DNA of 64,000 bases from Rhynchospora pubera (GCA_028095005.1 CM051460.1:188216742-188280741); one strand, 5' to 3'. Shown: positions 23,370 through 37,473, counted from the first letter of the stretch. The notes: generated by a model from the sequence alone, not told the origin. Numbers and translations are program-made.

Positions 23370-24470
23370 GCACGCTAGCGCTCTCACGCGCCTCCCCTCC
23401 GCTCACCTCCCCTCTATTTCCACGCGCCTCCCTTCCGCTCACCCCCTCTGTTCAGTTGCGCCTCCCCGCTCACCCACTGTTTCGACGCGCCTCCCTTCTG
23501 CTCACCCCCTTTCTGGTCCGACACGCCACCTCTCCGCTCCCCCTCTGTTCCCGTAGCGCCTCCTTGTGTCACCTCGTGCCACCTGAAAAAATACTCCCTC
23601 ATACGTATTATTTACTCCCTTTATTGTATTTAATTACTCCCTAATAAAAGGCACACAAAGAGTTATTACTTCCTTATTTTTGATAAATACTCCCTGTTAC
23701 TATTTTGGTTACTCCCCTGTACTCTCATTATTTACTCTCCTTATTGTATATATTTACTCCCTAATAAAAGGTATGCAAATAGTTATTACTTACTCCCTAA
23801 TAAATACTCCCTCTTAAAATTTTAGTTACTCTCATGTACTCGTTATTTACTCCTCTGATTGTGTATAGTGACTCTCTCTCTTATTCTTGATAAATACTCT
23901 CTTTTCGTCTTATTAGTTACTCCTTTACTATACTCTCTTACCGTAATTATATACTCTCTTATCAATAATTACTAATAAAGTTATTATATATTCTCTTGTA
24001 AATAATTATTTACTCTCTTATATATATTTAATTACTTCCAACTCGTAGCAGAACAATAATTAAAAATGTATTTTCTCTTTTCACATTCCTTCTTCCTATA
24101 CCAGATCTGATCATCTTTCTTTTCCCTCTCTACTCACAAGATAAGTACCTCATCGGATTGAAAAGATGGAGTTGTGCCAGATTGAGAGGTGAGGAGGTAG
24201 AGAGAAAGGGAAAGGCGCGAGTTGGAGAAAGGAAAGAGCACGCGTCAAGGGAGGGAGAGGAGAAGGGAGGCGCAGGTCAAGAAATCGCGTCATGGAAGGG
24301 AGAGGTGAAGGGAGCGCGTGAGGAGAGGAGGAGGGTGAGGGAAAAGAGCTTCATGAAGGTGAGGGTGAGGGGAGTGCGTGAGGGGACGTCGCGCGTGAGT
24401 TTGATCGCTTCGTCGCGTGAGAGAGGAGGGAGTGCTCCATTTGATTGCTTGATTGCTTGACTCTTGATTG
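23370..24470. repeat. Inverted CT-rich/GA-rich block with ACTCCC repeats (probable non-autonomous element)
   Basis: From 23390 to 23590, about six imperfect tandem units of CGCGCCTCCCTTCCGCTCAC type occur. From 23590 to 24030 the word TACTCCCT/TACTCTCT recurs in AT-rich sequence. From 24160 to 24440 the strand turns purine-rich (GAGGGAGAG, GGTGAAGGGAGCGCGTGAGG), a loose inverse of the first part. The ACTCCC words resemble the element at 48027-52250. Open frames here are low-complexity and I do not call them genes. Termini were not found. Confidence 0.5.
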
Positions 24471-24499
24471 TATAGATGAATTCCCTTTTCAAAAATAAT

Positions 24500-24780
24500 A
24501 ACTGTCATTTGTAATTTTGTCATGATTTGAACAAAGTGAATACATAAAATAAACAAGGTGAACATATATATTATCAAAGTAACCAGTAAACACATCCAAA
24601 CAAATAAGTTTTTTTTGTCTGTCTCGCTTGTTTAGATTTTTATATGCATATTCAATTTATTTTTATTGAACTTATTTGTTTGTATGTGTTCATTTTGATC
24701 ATTTATATGATCAACTTATCTATTTAATGTGTTCATTTTGTTCAAGTAGTGGCAAATCGGCAATAAATAACTTCCTACAA
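24500..24780. mobile_element. Foldback element, GTGAACA family (copy 2)
   Basis: The left arm has GAACAAAGTGAATACATAAA and CAAACAAATAAG; the right arm has CTTATTTGTTTG and GTGTTCATTTTGTTC. It belongs with the elements at 2622-2897 and 53560-53810. Ends are approximate. Confidence 0.6.
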
Positions 24781-27700
24781 TTTTTAAGCCCTTCCTATTA
24801 TAATTACTTGTTGTGTTGCTCAAGTACTATAATAAAGTAACAATTTAAAATTAATGTCGGCTTCTTAGTTTTAAAGCCTGTAAGTTTGAAGTTTTGAGCT
24901 TAATAAAAGGGCAGTAAAGCTTGGTTGTTTGATCTAGTGGTTTCGTTCTTTTTTCTCAATTAAGTGATTTTTGGTTCGATTTACGAAAATAGTATTTATT
25001 TTCAAATTTTTTATAATAAAATCGTTGATTCCAAATCAACTTTAAAAAAAAATAAATAAAAGGGCAGTAATAGATGTTCGGCATTCTTAAATTTTTGGGG
25101 TTGAAGTTTTACTCGGGTCATTCCCTCTTTAAAATGAGGCCTACTTAGCAAAAGAAACAAAAATAGATCATCAACATACGTCGCCAAAAAAAAAAAAAAA
25201 AAAAAGACTTAGTGCTTACTGCTTAGTAGCCGATTATTTGACGGCTCACTTCTCTGTACTAATTTAAAAAAAAAAAACATCATAACTATGAAAAAATATT
25301 TGGGCCGTCAATATCAAAACAAGAATAATGGAAGTTTAAGATAACATGCTAGCTAGATTGCTAGGTCGAGATTTTAAAAAACGCAAACATTTCTCATAAT
25401 TGAACGAGTCCATCAACACAAAATCAAACTTAAATTGAATTTACTGTAAATACTTCGAGACAAATTTGAATGATTTCGAGATAAAAATGTTGATCGATTC
25501 TGTCCACCTTAAATCGCTACAAGAAATTCTCTATTCAAATTTCAAGCAAGCGACCTCCATTAATTAATTGCATTGTTCTTAGTCAATAGATCAATAACTT
25601 ATTCTCGAGATAAATTTAATCATAGATTTTTATCAATATTTCATTTTCTTATATTTACCTCTTTATTGAATTTAGGCGTATATATAATTCTTAAGCTCAG
25701 TCATTTTCCCACACATAAATTTTTGACGCACTTCACATCAAAACATCCGTAGCTAACTCCATAGCTACTCGTCTACACGTGCAGCTTCATATCAGCCTCC
25801 ATTTAAGAAATATTTTATTATTTTAAGTAAAAAGGTACCTTGGGGAAACAAAATAAGTAATAAAAGAACACAGAAATTTGGTAGGGAAAGGGTACAAAGC
25901 AATAAATATCATTGGTTTCAAGTACAGTTAGGTTAGGTCAGGACCTCGCCTCCGTAATTGCAACGAAGTGGTACCATTTGAACTCGTTCCATTTTACGAG
26001 AAATAGATTAGCTTATTACCTACTTCAAATACAAATCTAATCCACACGAGAGAGAGATTGACAGAATTTGAATTGGATAAGCCCCAATCAATTGGTCGGA
26101 TGCATATTTGTTTTTTTTTCTTTGAAGTTCGATACTCGATAGTGTAAAACACAAGAAATTTGACACTTTTTGTTAGGTAACAAAGAAGTTAAAAAATTTT
26201 AAAATTTGTGAACAACACATTAATTGCAATGCACCCCGGCTGGCGCCACCCATTCAACAAATTCACAACTTGAGAGGTAGGTGCAAACAATAATCCAATG
26301 TTCTGGCCGCTTTAAATTCTTCTATTGAAAGATATGTATCATTCTCATTCATCTGCGATTGTCATTTCTATTTGTGTTAATTATGAATCATGTTTGCAAC
26401 AAACACTAGTTTTGTTGCCTTTTTACGGACAATGAAGTACACGTTATTGTCGGGCGAAAAAAATTTTCGTTTTTTAAGGCTGACAAAAGAAGTAATTGTT
26501 ATTTTTTTATATAGTGAAAGCAATAAAATTTCTGTATAATTGCAGCCAGTTTGTCTGGTAAGAATAGTATGAGAAGGAAATATTTACTATATTAAACATA
26601 ATTTGTTTTTTTCTTATCTAGATTCATGGTCTGTAATGATTGTGAAAGAACTGTTTGTATAAGTTAATAAGTATGCACATTTGTACAGTTAACAAACATT
26701 GTTTTGAAAACCATACCGAATACCTGAAAATTTTGGTAATACTCGGAACCGGAACACTAATAGAAATGGAGGTATTCAATATTGTTAGAGAAAATGCTAG
26801 ACAATTTAAAAAAATATTAAAAAATATCAGATTTCGGCCACTAGTGGTCCGGTAAGGTTTTAAAAACATTGGTAACAAATTTTCAAATAGATATGTTACT
26901 CCAAGAATGGAAGTGTTGAATTATTCAAAAATGATCTTGAGTAGGTGGCAATTGATTTTGATATTTCGTGGGAAGAACATTTTCCATTGCTAGTTTATAA
27001 TTTATGGTCTCCAGTCTCCACAGTCTAGTTAAGGAGTAATGAGTAAGACTGGTAGTGTCGTAGAAGGGGGTCCATAAACAAATACATGCATGAATTATTA
27101 AATATGAATCCATCCAAAGGTTGTGAGATTTTGACCATGACTGGTTAGCAGTGAAAGCACATTGTTGTAGGCATTTGGTGGCACATGCAAGCACATGCAA
27201 CCTGAAAAGAGGTACTATTTTCAAAAAGTGATGCTACAGTCTCTCCTGAACATATGTGAAATATTCTAATCTGGTCAGGATCAGAGCATTATTTAAAGTT
27301 TAAACTTTCTCTTGAAAACATATTATTAGTTTTCATCAACTGTCTCCTTTAACTATTCAGTTTCTGAGATCCAGTACGCAGAACTTGATATAATTTTTTC
27401 TCCAAATTGCATTTGAGATGCCCATTCAAGAGAGAAAAGGCCTTTGATTATAATTTCAAACCATACTACTAGGAATTAACATAGGCCCACATGCATAGTG
27501 AGTAGAAGTTATGTTCACGGATATCAGTGAAATCATGATTCATCATGTGTTGACCATTCAATTAGTAATTGGGATCTATATTGAAAGGAGTACTTCTCAA
27601 TCACTAGCTAGAAATTTTCAGAAATGTGAAAGAAATAAGGTACTGTAGCTACTTGTCACAACTTCACAAGTGTAAAGAGACAGCATTGAATTAATTTCCA

Positions 27701-30300
27701 TGGCACCAATCATAACTACTCTACTCTGATTTAGCTTCTTTGCAATCATATCTTTTCATGTCCCACAAAATAACTTCAAATCTTTTGATGTAACTATGTT
27801 GATCAAATGTGAATTCTGATGTTTTTTGAAAATTCCAAAAAAAAAAAAAAATTTGCCCTTTTCATGTCTGATAGTTACAAGCGAGGTAGACAAATTTCCA
27901 TCATGTTTGTAATTTAGAAAGAAAAATGAAATTGAAGGGGACAATCCACCTCCAGTTTTTGACCAACTGCTCGTTCGCAAAAGAGACAGACAGCGGCATT
28001 TCTACTACAGCAATTTACAAATTAGGCCTCCCCATTGTATATTTGTACATATTGCTCCAACATGGCGCACTGTCAAACTTTTCCAAAGTAAAAATAGACA
28101 CGCGAAAAGTCGTTACATAAATTTAAGGCGCTTTTATAGCCTCTTTACACTTTACCCTGGCAGCCTGGCTTTCATCCTTTATCTAAGTTTGGATCTAAGA
28201 TCATACATTCGTACTAATGCACCAATATATCCTAACCTGTGATATTTTTTAATATCAAAATTCTGACAAGAGAACATGGAGACCATTAAGGTGCAAAGAC
28301 TCGGAGGTAAGCTAATTGGGTCCAAAATTGGCAGCGGAATTGGTAATTTTATTCATAGCTTAACGTAAAATTTGGCATGATACTGTGATTATACCTTTAT
28401 TAAACTAAAGATGTACACCTTGGCAGGCAAAAACCATACGACAAATAATCCTCCTTTGTTAAGTCTGGAAATGCGCACCTTATCGTTTTAGCTTGCTTCC
28501 TTTTTTTTAGTTTGTCTAGCTGTTTTAGTTTCTTTTTTTTTTTTTTTGTTCTTGTACCCAGGTAGCCACTATCTGGTTTCTCCAAAAAAAATTCTGGAAA
28601 TGGTAAAGGCACGTTGGTTTTTGTTTACGCAACCAAATGGTGGTAACTCCAAATTAAGCTTATCCGCTTTTAACATTGAATGAATGGATAATATAGAGAC
28701 AGATAAAAAGCTTCGATGTCATTGTTATGACCATTGTAAGAATTCTAGTACAAGATTTCAATAAATAAGGTTTTACTAGTTACTGGTGCAGCAAGTTCCG
28801 TTCAGTACCGGTACTGCTACCATTCAATTCACGTCCCTGCTAAACAGGTTCATTGCTACAAAGTAGAAGCCTTTCTTATCTATCAACATGAAATAAGTTT
28901 TACATTTCTCTGTATTGTCTCAAGCAATTGAAGATGAACTTAATTAAGCATCGAGACAAATATTAATCTAAATCATATTGGCTCCTATCATACATCAATG
29001 TTTACCTGCTAGCTGTGTCTGACTTGTTACTTAGCACATTGAACATGTTGCAAACATCGTTTTCATGAAGAGAACAACATTGTAATGAAGTGTCAAGTGC
29101 ATTGAATGATAGTAAGACACTATCAAATGAAGCAATAATTAGTTCCCACAGGATGAAAAGTTACAACTCGCTGGCAAGAGATAAGGCAGATATAAAAGAT
29201 GAATTATTTGCATATTCTTTCCCTTTCTTTCTGTCTATAATAAGACTGTCCACTACAATTACAATAGCAGATCATTGTAAAACGTTTTGTTACAAAGTAA
29301 GAAACAGTAAAAGCCATTCACCCTCTTTTCCATCTCTCTTTCATCATTCTTCCCATCACTTGGGCAAAGCTGTGATATACCCTCTGTCATTCCTCATTTA
29401 ATGCTTGTACTTCCTGTAAGTGAACTTGCATGCAGCCAGACCTACTCTTCCTACCTCTATTATTACCATAATGTCTAATAAATAACATATATGCATGGCA
29501 TCTTATCTCTGATACCTCCTGAACTGTTGCTTTCCTGTTCCTTTCTTACAAGCAAGTTGCATTTTCTTTTTTTTTTCTTTGTTTATGTGGCTAAAAAAGG
29601 CCTTTAGATTGTGGGAGACAATGGAGGGGCCTCTTTGTAAAGTTCTCTAAAAAAAAGGGCTAGAAAGCTGCCGATCATCAATACAGAAAAAAGAAAAATG
29701 AGAAACTATATAAATCTTAAACTAAAGTAAAAACCTATGCTGACACTTCTCTTTTTTTTTCACTATATTATTCTTACTATCACTTTTCTTCTTTAAACTC
29801 CTGCTAGTACTATTCCTGCAACCAAAATCAAAACAAAAGAAAAAGAGGAGAAAGGAACTTGTTAGATCAAACCTCAACAATATAGCAACATGTATAGTGG
29901 ATTATTAGTGCATGATTGCTCTAACTTGGCAATAGAAATTGAGCACAAACAACTCTACCTAGGCCTATCAAACTACAGAGTACAAGCGCACTAAACAGAT
30001 TTATGTGTAATAAAGGTGTAAGATATTTTTAGATTTTATAGAATAAAGAGATTAATTAGTGCTAACTTTGATTAGGATGGGCTCATGCACTACTGTGAGA
30101 CCGGGTACCTTTCAACTTTACATTCCAATCGCCCCATGATCAGAAGAAATCCTACAATAAATAAAATGTTAAACATAAAATTAACAACAGTCAAAATCAT
30201 ATGACAATACTACAAAAACATGTTTTATATTTCTTTTCAGACGCAACTACTAATGACGTACGTCTCGGCCCCCCAGATCAAAATTTAACCTGTCGGCGAC
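24781..30300. other. Intergenic between two convergent genes, no gene seen
   Basis: AT-rich sequence with A- and T-runs (25182-25205, 27836-27852, 28533-28547). A copy of the ATACCGGTA-type MITE lies at 26697-26872. Short open frames show no domain or splice-compatible continuation. I saw no mature sequence of a conserved plant microRNA, but only checked by eye. Confidence 0.5.
26697..26872 (-). mobile_element. ATACCGGTA-type MITE (copy 2)
   Basis: Inverted ends: CATTGTTTTGAAAACCATACCG and GGTAAGGTTTTAAAAACATTGG. Read on the minus strand, the order CCGGACCACTAGTGG, CCGAAAT, TCTAGCATTTTCTCT follows the copy at 52513-52703. It has no coding capacity. Confidence 0.55.
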
Positions 30301-33300
30301 TCACCTAGTCATGGGGAGAAAGTAAGATTTGGCAGAAGCCATGTCTAAAGATGTAGCTGGGGACAACAGTGGAGATCCCAAGAGATGGCCATTGCCGCTA
30401 GCACTGTTAATCGAAGAAACTTCAGCATCTGAGACCGAGAACGGATCAAGCCCGAATGCACTTTTGGCTGCAGTTGGAGATGCAAAGGGGCTGTCTGGCA
30501 AGTTGTGCTCCACACTACTGCACCACACAATCATGTTTATTTAATCAATTCCATCTAATTAAATACTTGAGAGAATGGTTTTGGTAAAGTGTAACAAGGA
30601 GTTGCTTTCAAAAGACCCAAACTGAAAAACCATTGCACAATTCAACAATGCAAAAGAATTGCAGAGGAAATAACAAAGTGGTCCCCACTGCCACCACTCC
30701 ACCAGCCAATTTAATTGGCGAATTAATTGGTCGAGCAAAGCACAGTGGCAGCTCCAATAAAAAACAAAATTTGGACCGGATTCTGTCGAGTGTCGACATT
30801 ATTTTTAGATTACAAATATAATCAGCTTCTGGGTTTAGGGAATTTTATAGTGTTTTTTCTTTTAATTTTGTGTGTACCTTTCTTGGAAGTCGCTATCAGC
30901 GTTGGGGCTCGCCTCATCAGTAGATTCCTCCTTATCAGCTGAAGCTACGTTGACCGTTCTCTGCTGGGGAAAGCTGCTCTCATCTGTGGGACTTTTACCT
31001 ATTCACCCCCATAATTTCTCAAAATTACATTTTACTCTTCAATAAAATTAGAAAAGGCAAGTAAACATAACAAACATGTTGAGGTTCTTTTGCCATTTTC
31101 TGCTAAATAGTTACACAGATGTTGACAGAATTTATAAGGTTTCCTGGCCAAATAGGTGGCAGTTGGCATTGAAGTGCTATTTCATCTTTTGAATTTTCCT
31201 TTTTGAGGAAATTAAAGACTCTGTATACAAAACCAAAGCCACTTATTAGAGCGCTGTAAATTTGGAAATCTGCTTTACTTCTTCCTCAGAATTCTTGACT
31301 TCAGCAAAATTTTACTTCCATTGACCTTTTTATTTTTTACTGTGAAAGCAGTTTTTGCTCATGTCACTGTCTACATGAATTACTTTTGTTATACTTTTCT
31401 TTATTTCAGATAAAAGAAATATCAAAATTTGAGATATGTTTAGCAAAATACTAAGAAAAATACCTTCAGTACGGGTCTCGTCAGGGCTAATAGAGTTGCT
31501 CCTTGTACCAACAGCAATTGGTGCAATAGGTGGCGATCCAACAGCCGTTGTCGAATGAAGACCGGCATTGCCATTTCCATGCGAGCTAAAACTCCGGGAC
31601 TTGAGATCGAGCAACTGTAAACCCATCAATCTCCTGCTCTGTAATTCAATTGCTTGTTGCAATTCAGCTGCTTGTTGTTGCTCTTCGAGCTTCCTTCTTA
31701 TCAACATTTCTGTTGTGTTATTCCCATGAAGCATTCTTGCTCCTAGTAAAAGCAGAAGTAAAATGTATTAGACAAAAGCAATTCAAATGTGCAAAAGAAC
31801 TCACATATAAAATTGTAAATACCTAATTGTTGGAGGTCAAATGGGTCTCTCGAGTCAAGGCCGGTAGGAGTTGTACAGCCAGAGAAATCGCCTCTATCTC
31901 CAGCAGGCTTGGTCCTGAGAGGAAAACCAACAATTATTAGCCATAATATACAAATTCAAGGGTTGAAAGTGTACAATGTACAAATGCATACCGGTACTTT
32001 TCTGGAACTTTGCCTTTCTCCTTGTATGGCTTCACCAAAACTCGTGCATCACAAATGAAATGTGGATTTCCCTTAGCAAGAATCAACTTCACAGTCTCAG
32101 GATATACAAATGTCACAAAGCCAAACATGCGTTTCTGCTGGTATGGGATCCTCACGTCTTGTACCGGCCCATAAATACTTTAATTCAAAAAGATCGAAAG
32201 AACAGAATACTTCAGTCAAAAAAAATTGTGAGATAACTAGGGGCTTGATTAATAAATTTGAAGTCAAATAATACTAACCTGAAGTAATTTGAGACATCTT
32301 CTTCTCTGAAGGTGCTATCTGCTGGGAAGGTCAAATAAATCTGCCTTGAGCTAGGATTCATCATGTTCATAAAATCAACTCTATCGAACCGAGATCGCCC
32401 CATGAGTTTGTGTGCATCATCTCCTCCTAACATGAGTGCTGCCGCTGCAGCCACAGCCCTAAATTTTTCATTATTAAAAAAAAAATTGAATTCAGTCATT
32501 CACATTTTGCAAGAGGATAATTTAAAACAAAATTAAACTAAGTTGTGACACAAATGGATACCTCTGGTTTTCACTCTGTTGCTGTAAGAAGAAATTAAGA
32601 CACTTGCTAGAACCAGATGGTGAAGCAGGCATGGAACCGGTAGGTGAGAAAGGAAACCCGCTAGCAGCTGCCATGAGACGCTGGCTCTTTGACCGAAGCA
32701 ACAGCTCTTGTTCAAGCATAGCGCTTTCATCCGGCAAACCGTGCACGAACCTACAGCTGGTACCATTCTTGCAATAGCCTCTCGCGTAGTAGAGACAAGG
32801 TTTCCAGCCGAGACCGTCGGCGTTGCTTCCCGAGAAGCATATATCGCTCACCGAGCAGCTCCTCCTGTGGTGGCCATTACCAATAGCAGCATAGTCCATG
32901 AAATCCCCTTGTGGCCCAGTTTCATTGAGGAAAGACATTTGATCTTGCAGCTGTAGCTCATCTATTAGATCAGTACCGGCACCTGCACCAAAGAACGGTG
33001 AAGTGGGTCCACCGGTACCGTTGCAACCAGGGCTAATAAGCTCGTCAGAGGCCTGTAGCTCATCCACCAGACCGTTGCTAATGGTGCCGTTGCAGCTATT
33101 GCTCCGAGAGAAAACCGGTGGAGGTGCCCATGAAGACGGAGATGACACTGACAGAGGTGAGGGCAGACGGGATGCAGAGTTTTGCCTTGAGAGATGGAAA
33201 GGAGACGGTGCAGTCGAGACTGAAGTCGGTGTACCAGGGTTTGAAGATGGTACAAGGCCAAGTTCTTTCCGGGCTTTTGCGATCACTGATTGGAGGAGGG

Positions 33301-33442
33301 TTTCAGGCCCGAAAGCTAACCGAATCATCTCTTTCTCACCATGATCTTGAATCAAGAGAAGACCCATGATTTTTGCAGCGTTTTCAGGGTCTAGGGTTTG
33401 AATTCTAGAGAAAACAATCCTTGTTGCTTCATACGCATCCAT
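30301..33442 (-). CDS. CCCH zinc-finger and RRM RNA-binding protein (C3H53/C3H55-like), 651 aa
   Basis: A plant-specific RNA-binding protein of the group typified by rice C3H53 and Arabidopsis C3H55, presumably acting on mRNA; the target is unknown. Seven exons: 33442-32562, 32458-32279, 32177-31992, 31914-31823, 31742-31464, 30998-30878, 30517-30301; all GT-AG, 1956 nt in frame. Order of parts: a conserved helical N-terminus (about 1-62, EATRIVFSRIQTLDPENA); Ser/Pro-rich linker; one CCCH finger C216-x7-C224-x5-C230-x3-H234; a single RRM (about 332-405) with IYLTFP as RNP2 and KRMFGFVTF as RNP1; a Gln-rich likely coiled coil (457-493); and a C-terminus with repeated SP motifs. Length matches the family (about 650 aa). 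I see no break. Confidence 0.96.
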
Positions 33443-34230
33443 GGAAGTTGTGTTGTATATATGCCTATCTCAGTGTTTGATTTTGATAGTCTTTGAGGTT
33501 TTTTCTGCTTCAATATGGGGAAGGAAGGAAAGAAGGAGATGGTTATTAGGATAGAAGGTTACCCCAAAGAAAGGGAATCTAATAAAAGAGGTGTGAAGCA
33601 GTGCTTCATTATATCTCTTCCACGCTCTCTCTAAATCTCTTTAGTTATGTCACTGAGACCACTGTTTCACTGAAAGAGCAGACTGTCCTGACTCCATTTC
33701 CAAAGCTAGATGGAGAGAGAGAATTAAAGAGATATTAGGGTTTGCTGTACCGAAAAGACCAGCTTGAAACCTTTGGGCTTTCTGGCTAGCTAGCTACCTA
33801 CTAGTATACTGTTCTCTCTCTTTGCTATGCATGCTTCAGGCTGAGAAGAGGAGAAAAGAGAGTGTAGAGAGGAGTGTGTTGTGTGTGTGTGTGTGTGTTT
33901 CACAAGTGCAAAAAAAATTTTCAACCTAAAAGGGATTTCAAAGCCTGATGGATAGATCTAGATCTGCTCAAATAAGGACACTTCCCACTCTCTGCACCTG
34001 AAATCTTGCCCCCCTTTTTTTTTGAAAATAAATTATTTCTTTCCTGTGGGCCTAAACTAAATTTTTGGAACTGTTGGGGTTTTTCTAATCTAATTTTAAA
34101 ATTCAGAGTTTAGGTTTTTATTTGATTTCCCTTTCCAAGAAGCACCATTGGTAACGAGGCCCCATCTCTGGCCTTTTTCGTCTTTCTTTTATTTCTTTTA
34201 TTGCTGTTCTCTGGTGTTGTTGTTGTTGTT
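33443..34230 (-). promoter_or_regulatory. 5' leader and proximal promoter region of the CCCH gene
   Basis: GA/CT-rich tracts (CTCTCTCTAAATCTCTTT near 33625; GAGAGAGAGAATTAAAGAG near 33713) and a GT microsatellite at 33877-33898 lie upstream of the start. CT/GA and GT tracts are common in plant leaders and promoters. A transcription start cannot be fixed. Confidence 0.4.
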
Positions 34231-37200
34231 GCCCTTTCACGATGGGTAAGGAGTTTTTTAATGCATATTTTCTTGGGAGAAGATAAAAGTATAATTATCT
34301 ATCAAGTTTTTTAATGCACTGTTCACACACTCTACAATGACATAATTAATAGTTTAGGGGGGGTGTTTTGTAATGGAGTGGATTTTGGATTTTTAAAAAG
34401 ATGGTCAGAAGACAGACAGCAACAGAGATTAACGCTCTGATTAATCTCATCTCTGTTGCCCTCCACTTCGAGTTCAAATATTTCGGTTGCAATAAACCCT
34501 GCTTCTTTGTGGCTTCTGATACAATTCTATTTGTACATGATGATCTGGTAATATATTAAATAAAAAAAAGGGCACATTAATATTTTAAAAAAAAATCAAA
34601 TATTTGTGTTTGGATTTTAATAAATAATATAAATTGTTTTAAATGGGATTAATGTAACATGCATATATATGCAAAACAAAAAAAACTTGATTGGGTTACA
34701 TAGAAATTTTAACGAAAGTGCATTTACTTTGAAATTTATAATGTTTTTAATTTTTGAAAACTAAAAAGATTGAATTTAGCTGATATCCATTTACCTGTAT
34801 ATGACTTGTCAGAATGAAGAGTGAAGACTGTTTTTATTGGATAATAAATTGTTAGATGTACCTGTCAATGCCACAGAGGATCTGATCTCCTTCGTTTTGA
34901 TTGTTTGGGAAATTGGAATAAGATCCAGATTATTTCATAACAATCCGGGTCTTATGTGACTTGGTCCAAGTAGCCGATTAATGTTCACGACGATACTGGG
35001 ATAGATATCTAGTCAACCAATGGCGTGCAAGAGTTATTATTACCTTATCCATAGAAAATTTTGCACTCTATCACTGTCCTTGCTCGGTGATAAAATATAA
35101 TATAGTTAACTGTAAGGTCATTAATTAGCTTATCTATTCGTAAGCTTTTTAATTGTTTATATTATATAAATAACATAAATTTGCTTAGCGATAGCATAAG
35201 TTCAGCAAAATAAATCTTGGCATTTTCTACATCAGTACACGCAATCTAGCTTCAGCTATAATCAATAGTTTTTTTTGCAACAGTTATTGAAGGATCAAGA
35301 TCGAAGTTAATGAAATTCAATTATTAATGTAATAGTTTAGTGTATATTTCAAATATTTAAACTTGAGGAATATATTTTAACACCATCATTTAATTCAATT
35401 TAAAGTATATTTTAAGACCATCATTGAATACCACTTTGAAAGATAGCTGAACGACAGGTAAAATTTCTGCGAACATACAATTATACAATGACACAGTATA
35501 TAATTAATAAAACTAAATAAAACAACCATTTGAAGGAAGTTTTTTAAACTATCGAGACATCCATGTTGATCTTTGTTAATTTATCAATGGATAAATATAT
35601 TGGGATCCCGCGCCATGATCTATCGTAAAATAATTATCCAATGTTTGATGCGTTGTAGAAGTAATTATATACTTTTACCTTGCTTCTATTTTATCACTTA
35701 ATAAACGAATATAATAATTTTACATAAATATATTTTTTTTGCATATATAACGATTCCTTGAAATTTTTGGCCTTTCATAAACAAATATTATAAATTGTTG
35801 ATATATATATACATATATATTTGCACATGATTATCTGCTGATATAGAATTTCTCAATATAAATAATATGTTCGATATTCGCAACGATTCTTAATATAAAT
35901 ATATTTTTGCACGCTTTATAAATTTTGTGCCGACGAGCCATTGTGGGCTGATTTGGCTAGTTTTCCAATCAAACGGCATAAACTTACTGTTCTATTGATA
36001 TAGATGTATTTCCTGTTGAAAAAAAATATATAGTTAAAAACTCAAAATTTCTATTTGATAAATCCGTTTATAAAATATTGATGGACAGTTTATCTTTTGG
36101 AACCGACTATTCATCATCCTTACTTTAATTTCTTTTTTCCATTACACATCCGTTATGCAATTTCATTAGTGAATTAAATTCTTTAATGCCCACTAACGTT
36201 GGTACATTTATTTCACACATCAGGACTTTCAATTTCTTATGATTAATTCGTATATTAATTGGTTGTGGAAAACGTTATTTGACATCATTTATAAATAGTC
36301 CAATTTGACATGAAGGAGATGAGCAATTGAGACAGAAAAAAATTAAATTTGATCAAATTTCTATAATCCATATTGATATTCCTCATAGTAATTTTCAATT
36401 TGATTAGAATATTTTTCCGATTGATTCTGCTAGATATTGTGGAGGTCTCTCATCAGTAACTTCTTCGGTCGTGCCTTAAGGAGTGACACTTACCCATCTT
36501 ATTTTGATTGCGGTTCCTCTTGCACGTTGAGACGGAATACGCTTAAGGACAGCACCTAGCGCGATTCGGGTAAAAAACTGTTTTAATTATTTATTTTATT
36601 TATTTTATGCTATCTGAATTTGTTTATTTGATTTTGCACCAACAATTCCTTTTGTTGTATTATGAATGTACCTTTCAATTCGTTGACAAGGATACTTTAG
36701 CACTCTGTTATTTTTATCGCTGTTGGTAAAATAAACGTGGCTTCAATTACAACTCGTGGGAAAAAAAATCTAAATCTAAATAACAAATTTCTGATATAAT
36801 AATTAGTGTTTAATACCTCCGGAAAAAAAAATTACTATACCAATGAAATGACTGATCATAAGTTCATAACCCTCGGTCATACAAAATCGTGTGTGATCTA
36901 TGCATGGGGGAAAGGCCGAAAGGCACATAAGAACTAATCTCAGAAAAAGTCTTAAAATTCACCATCTCTCTCTTTCACCGAAAACAATAATATACAGGTG
37001 ATATATAAATGATAAGGGATAATTTCAAGATCGCATCGCCACCATAAGTCACAGCAGGCTTTGGTGTGCTTTCGAGTTAGGTTTCTTTTTTTTTTTTTTA
37101 AAGGTCTCGGCGAGGAATCGTCTAGCCAATCACCAAAATGCATGCACGTTTGGATAAATTCTTCCTGAGATCACTAATATCTCATGTTATAAAGAAATAA

Positions 37201-37329
37201 TATAATTAACTTTGATTTGTTCGCCGAGCGTCTCATAACTAATGATATTGATATGTTTCAATCAACACTCAATTGCTACATCATCTTGCCGTCTAAAAAA
37301 CTAACATGTACGTTTCCTTTTTTCTCCTT
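34231..37329. other. AT-rich intergenic, nothing assigned
   Basis: No frame with known protein motifs, no terminal repeats recognised. A short non-AT-rich stretch at about 36430-36570 stands out in composition but has no open frame or ends that I recognise. Confidence 0.4.
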
Positions 37330-37473
37330 AGCATATAGGTGTAGGAAGAATGAAAGAAGGGAAAAAGTAGGAAGAAGTATTGGGAAGTGTGTAATTTTGT
37401 AAAGAGTTTGAATTGCTTATAATTTTTTTTCTTTCCTTCTTTCTACTTCTTTTCAACGCATCCAAACGGAGGC
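37330..37473. mobile_element. MITE with GGCTCCGTTTGGAT ends (copy 2, left end degraded)
   Basis: The interior phrase GGAAGAAGTATTGGGAAG and right end ATCCAAACGGAGGC match the family. The left inverted end is not preserved. Confidence 0.55.

Noticed and set aside
24158..24595. Charged 100-codon frames around the GA-rich block
   Set aside because: Arg/Glu/Gly-rich translation simply reflects GAGG-type repeats.
24781..30300. Search for conserved microRNA precursors between the two convergent genes
   Set aside because: By eye I saw none of the common conserved mature sequences (miR156, 159, 160, 164, 166, 167, 171, 172, 396); not an exhaustive search.
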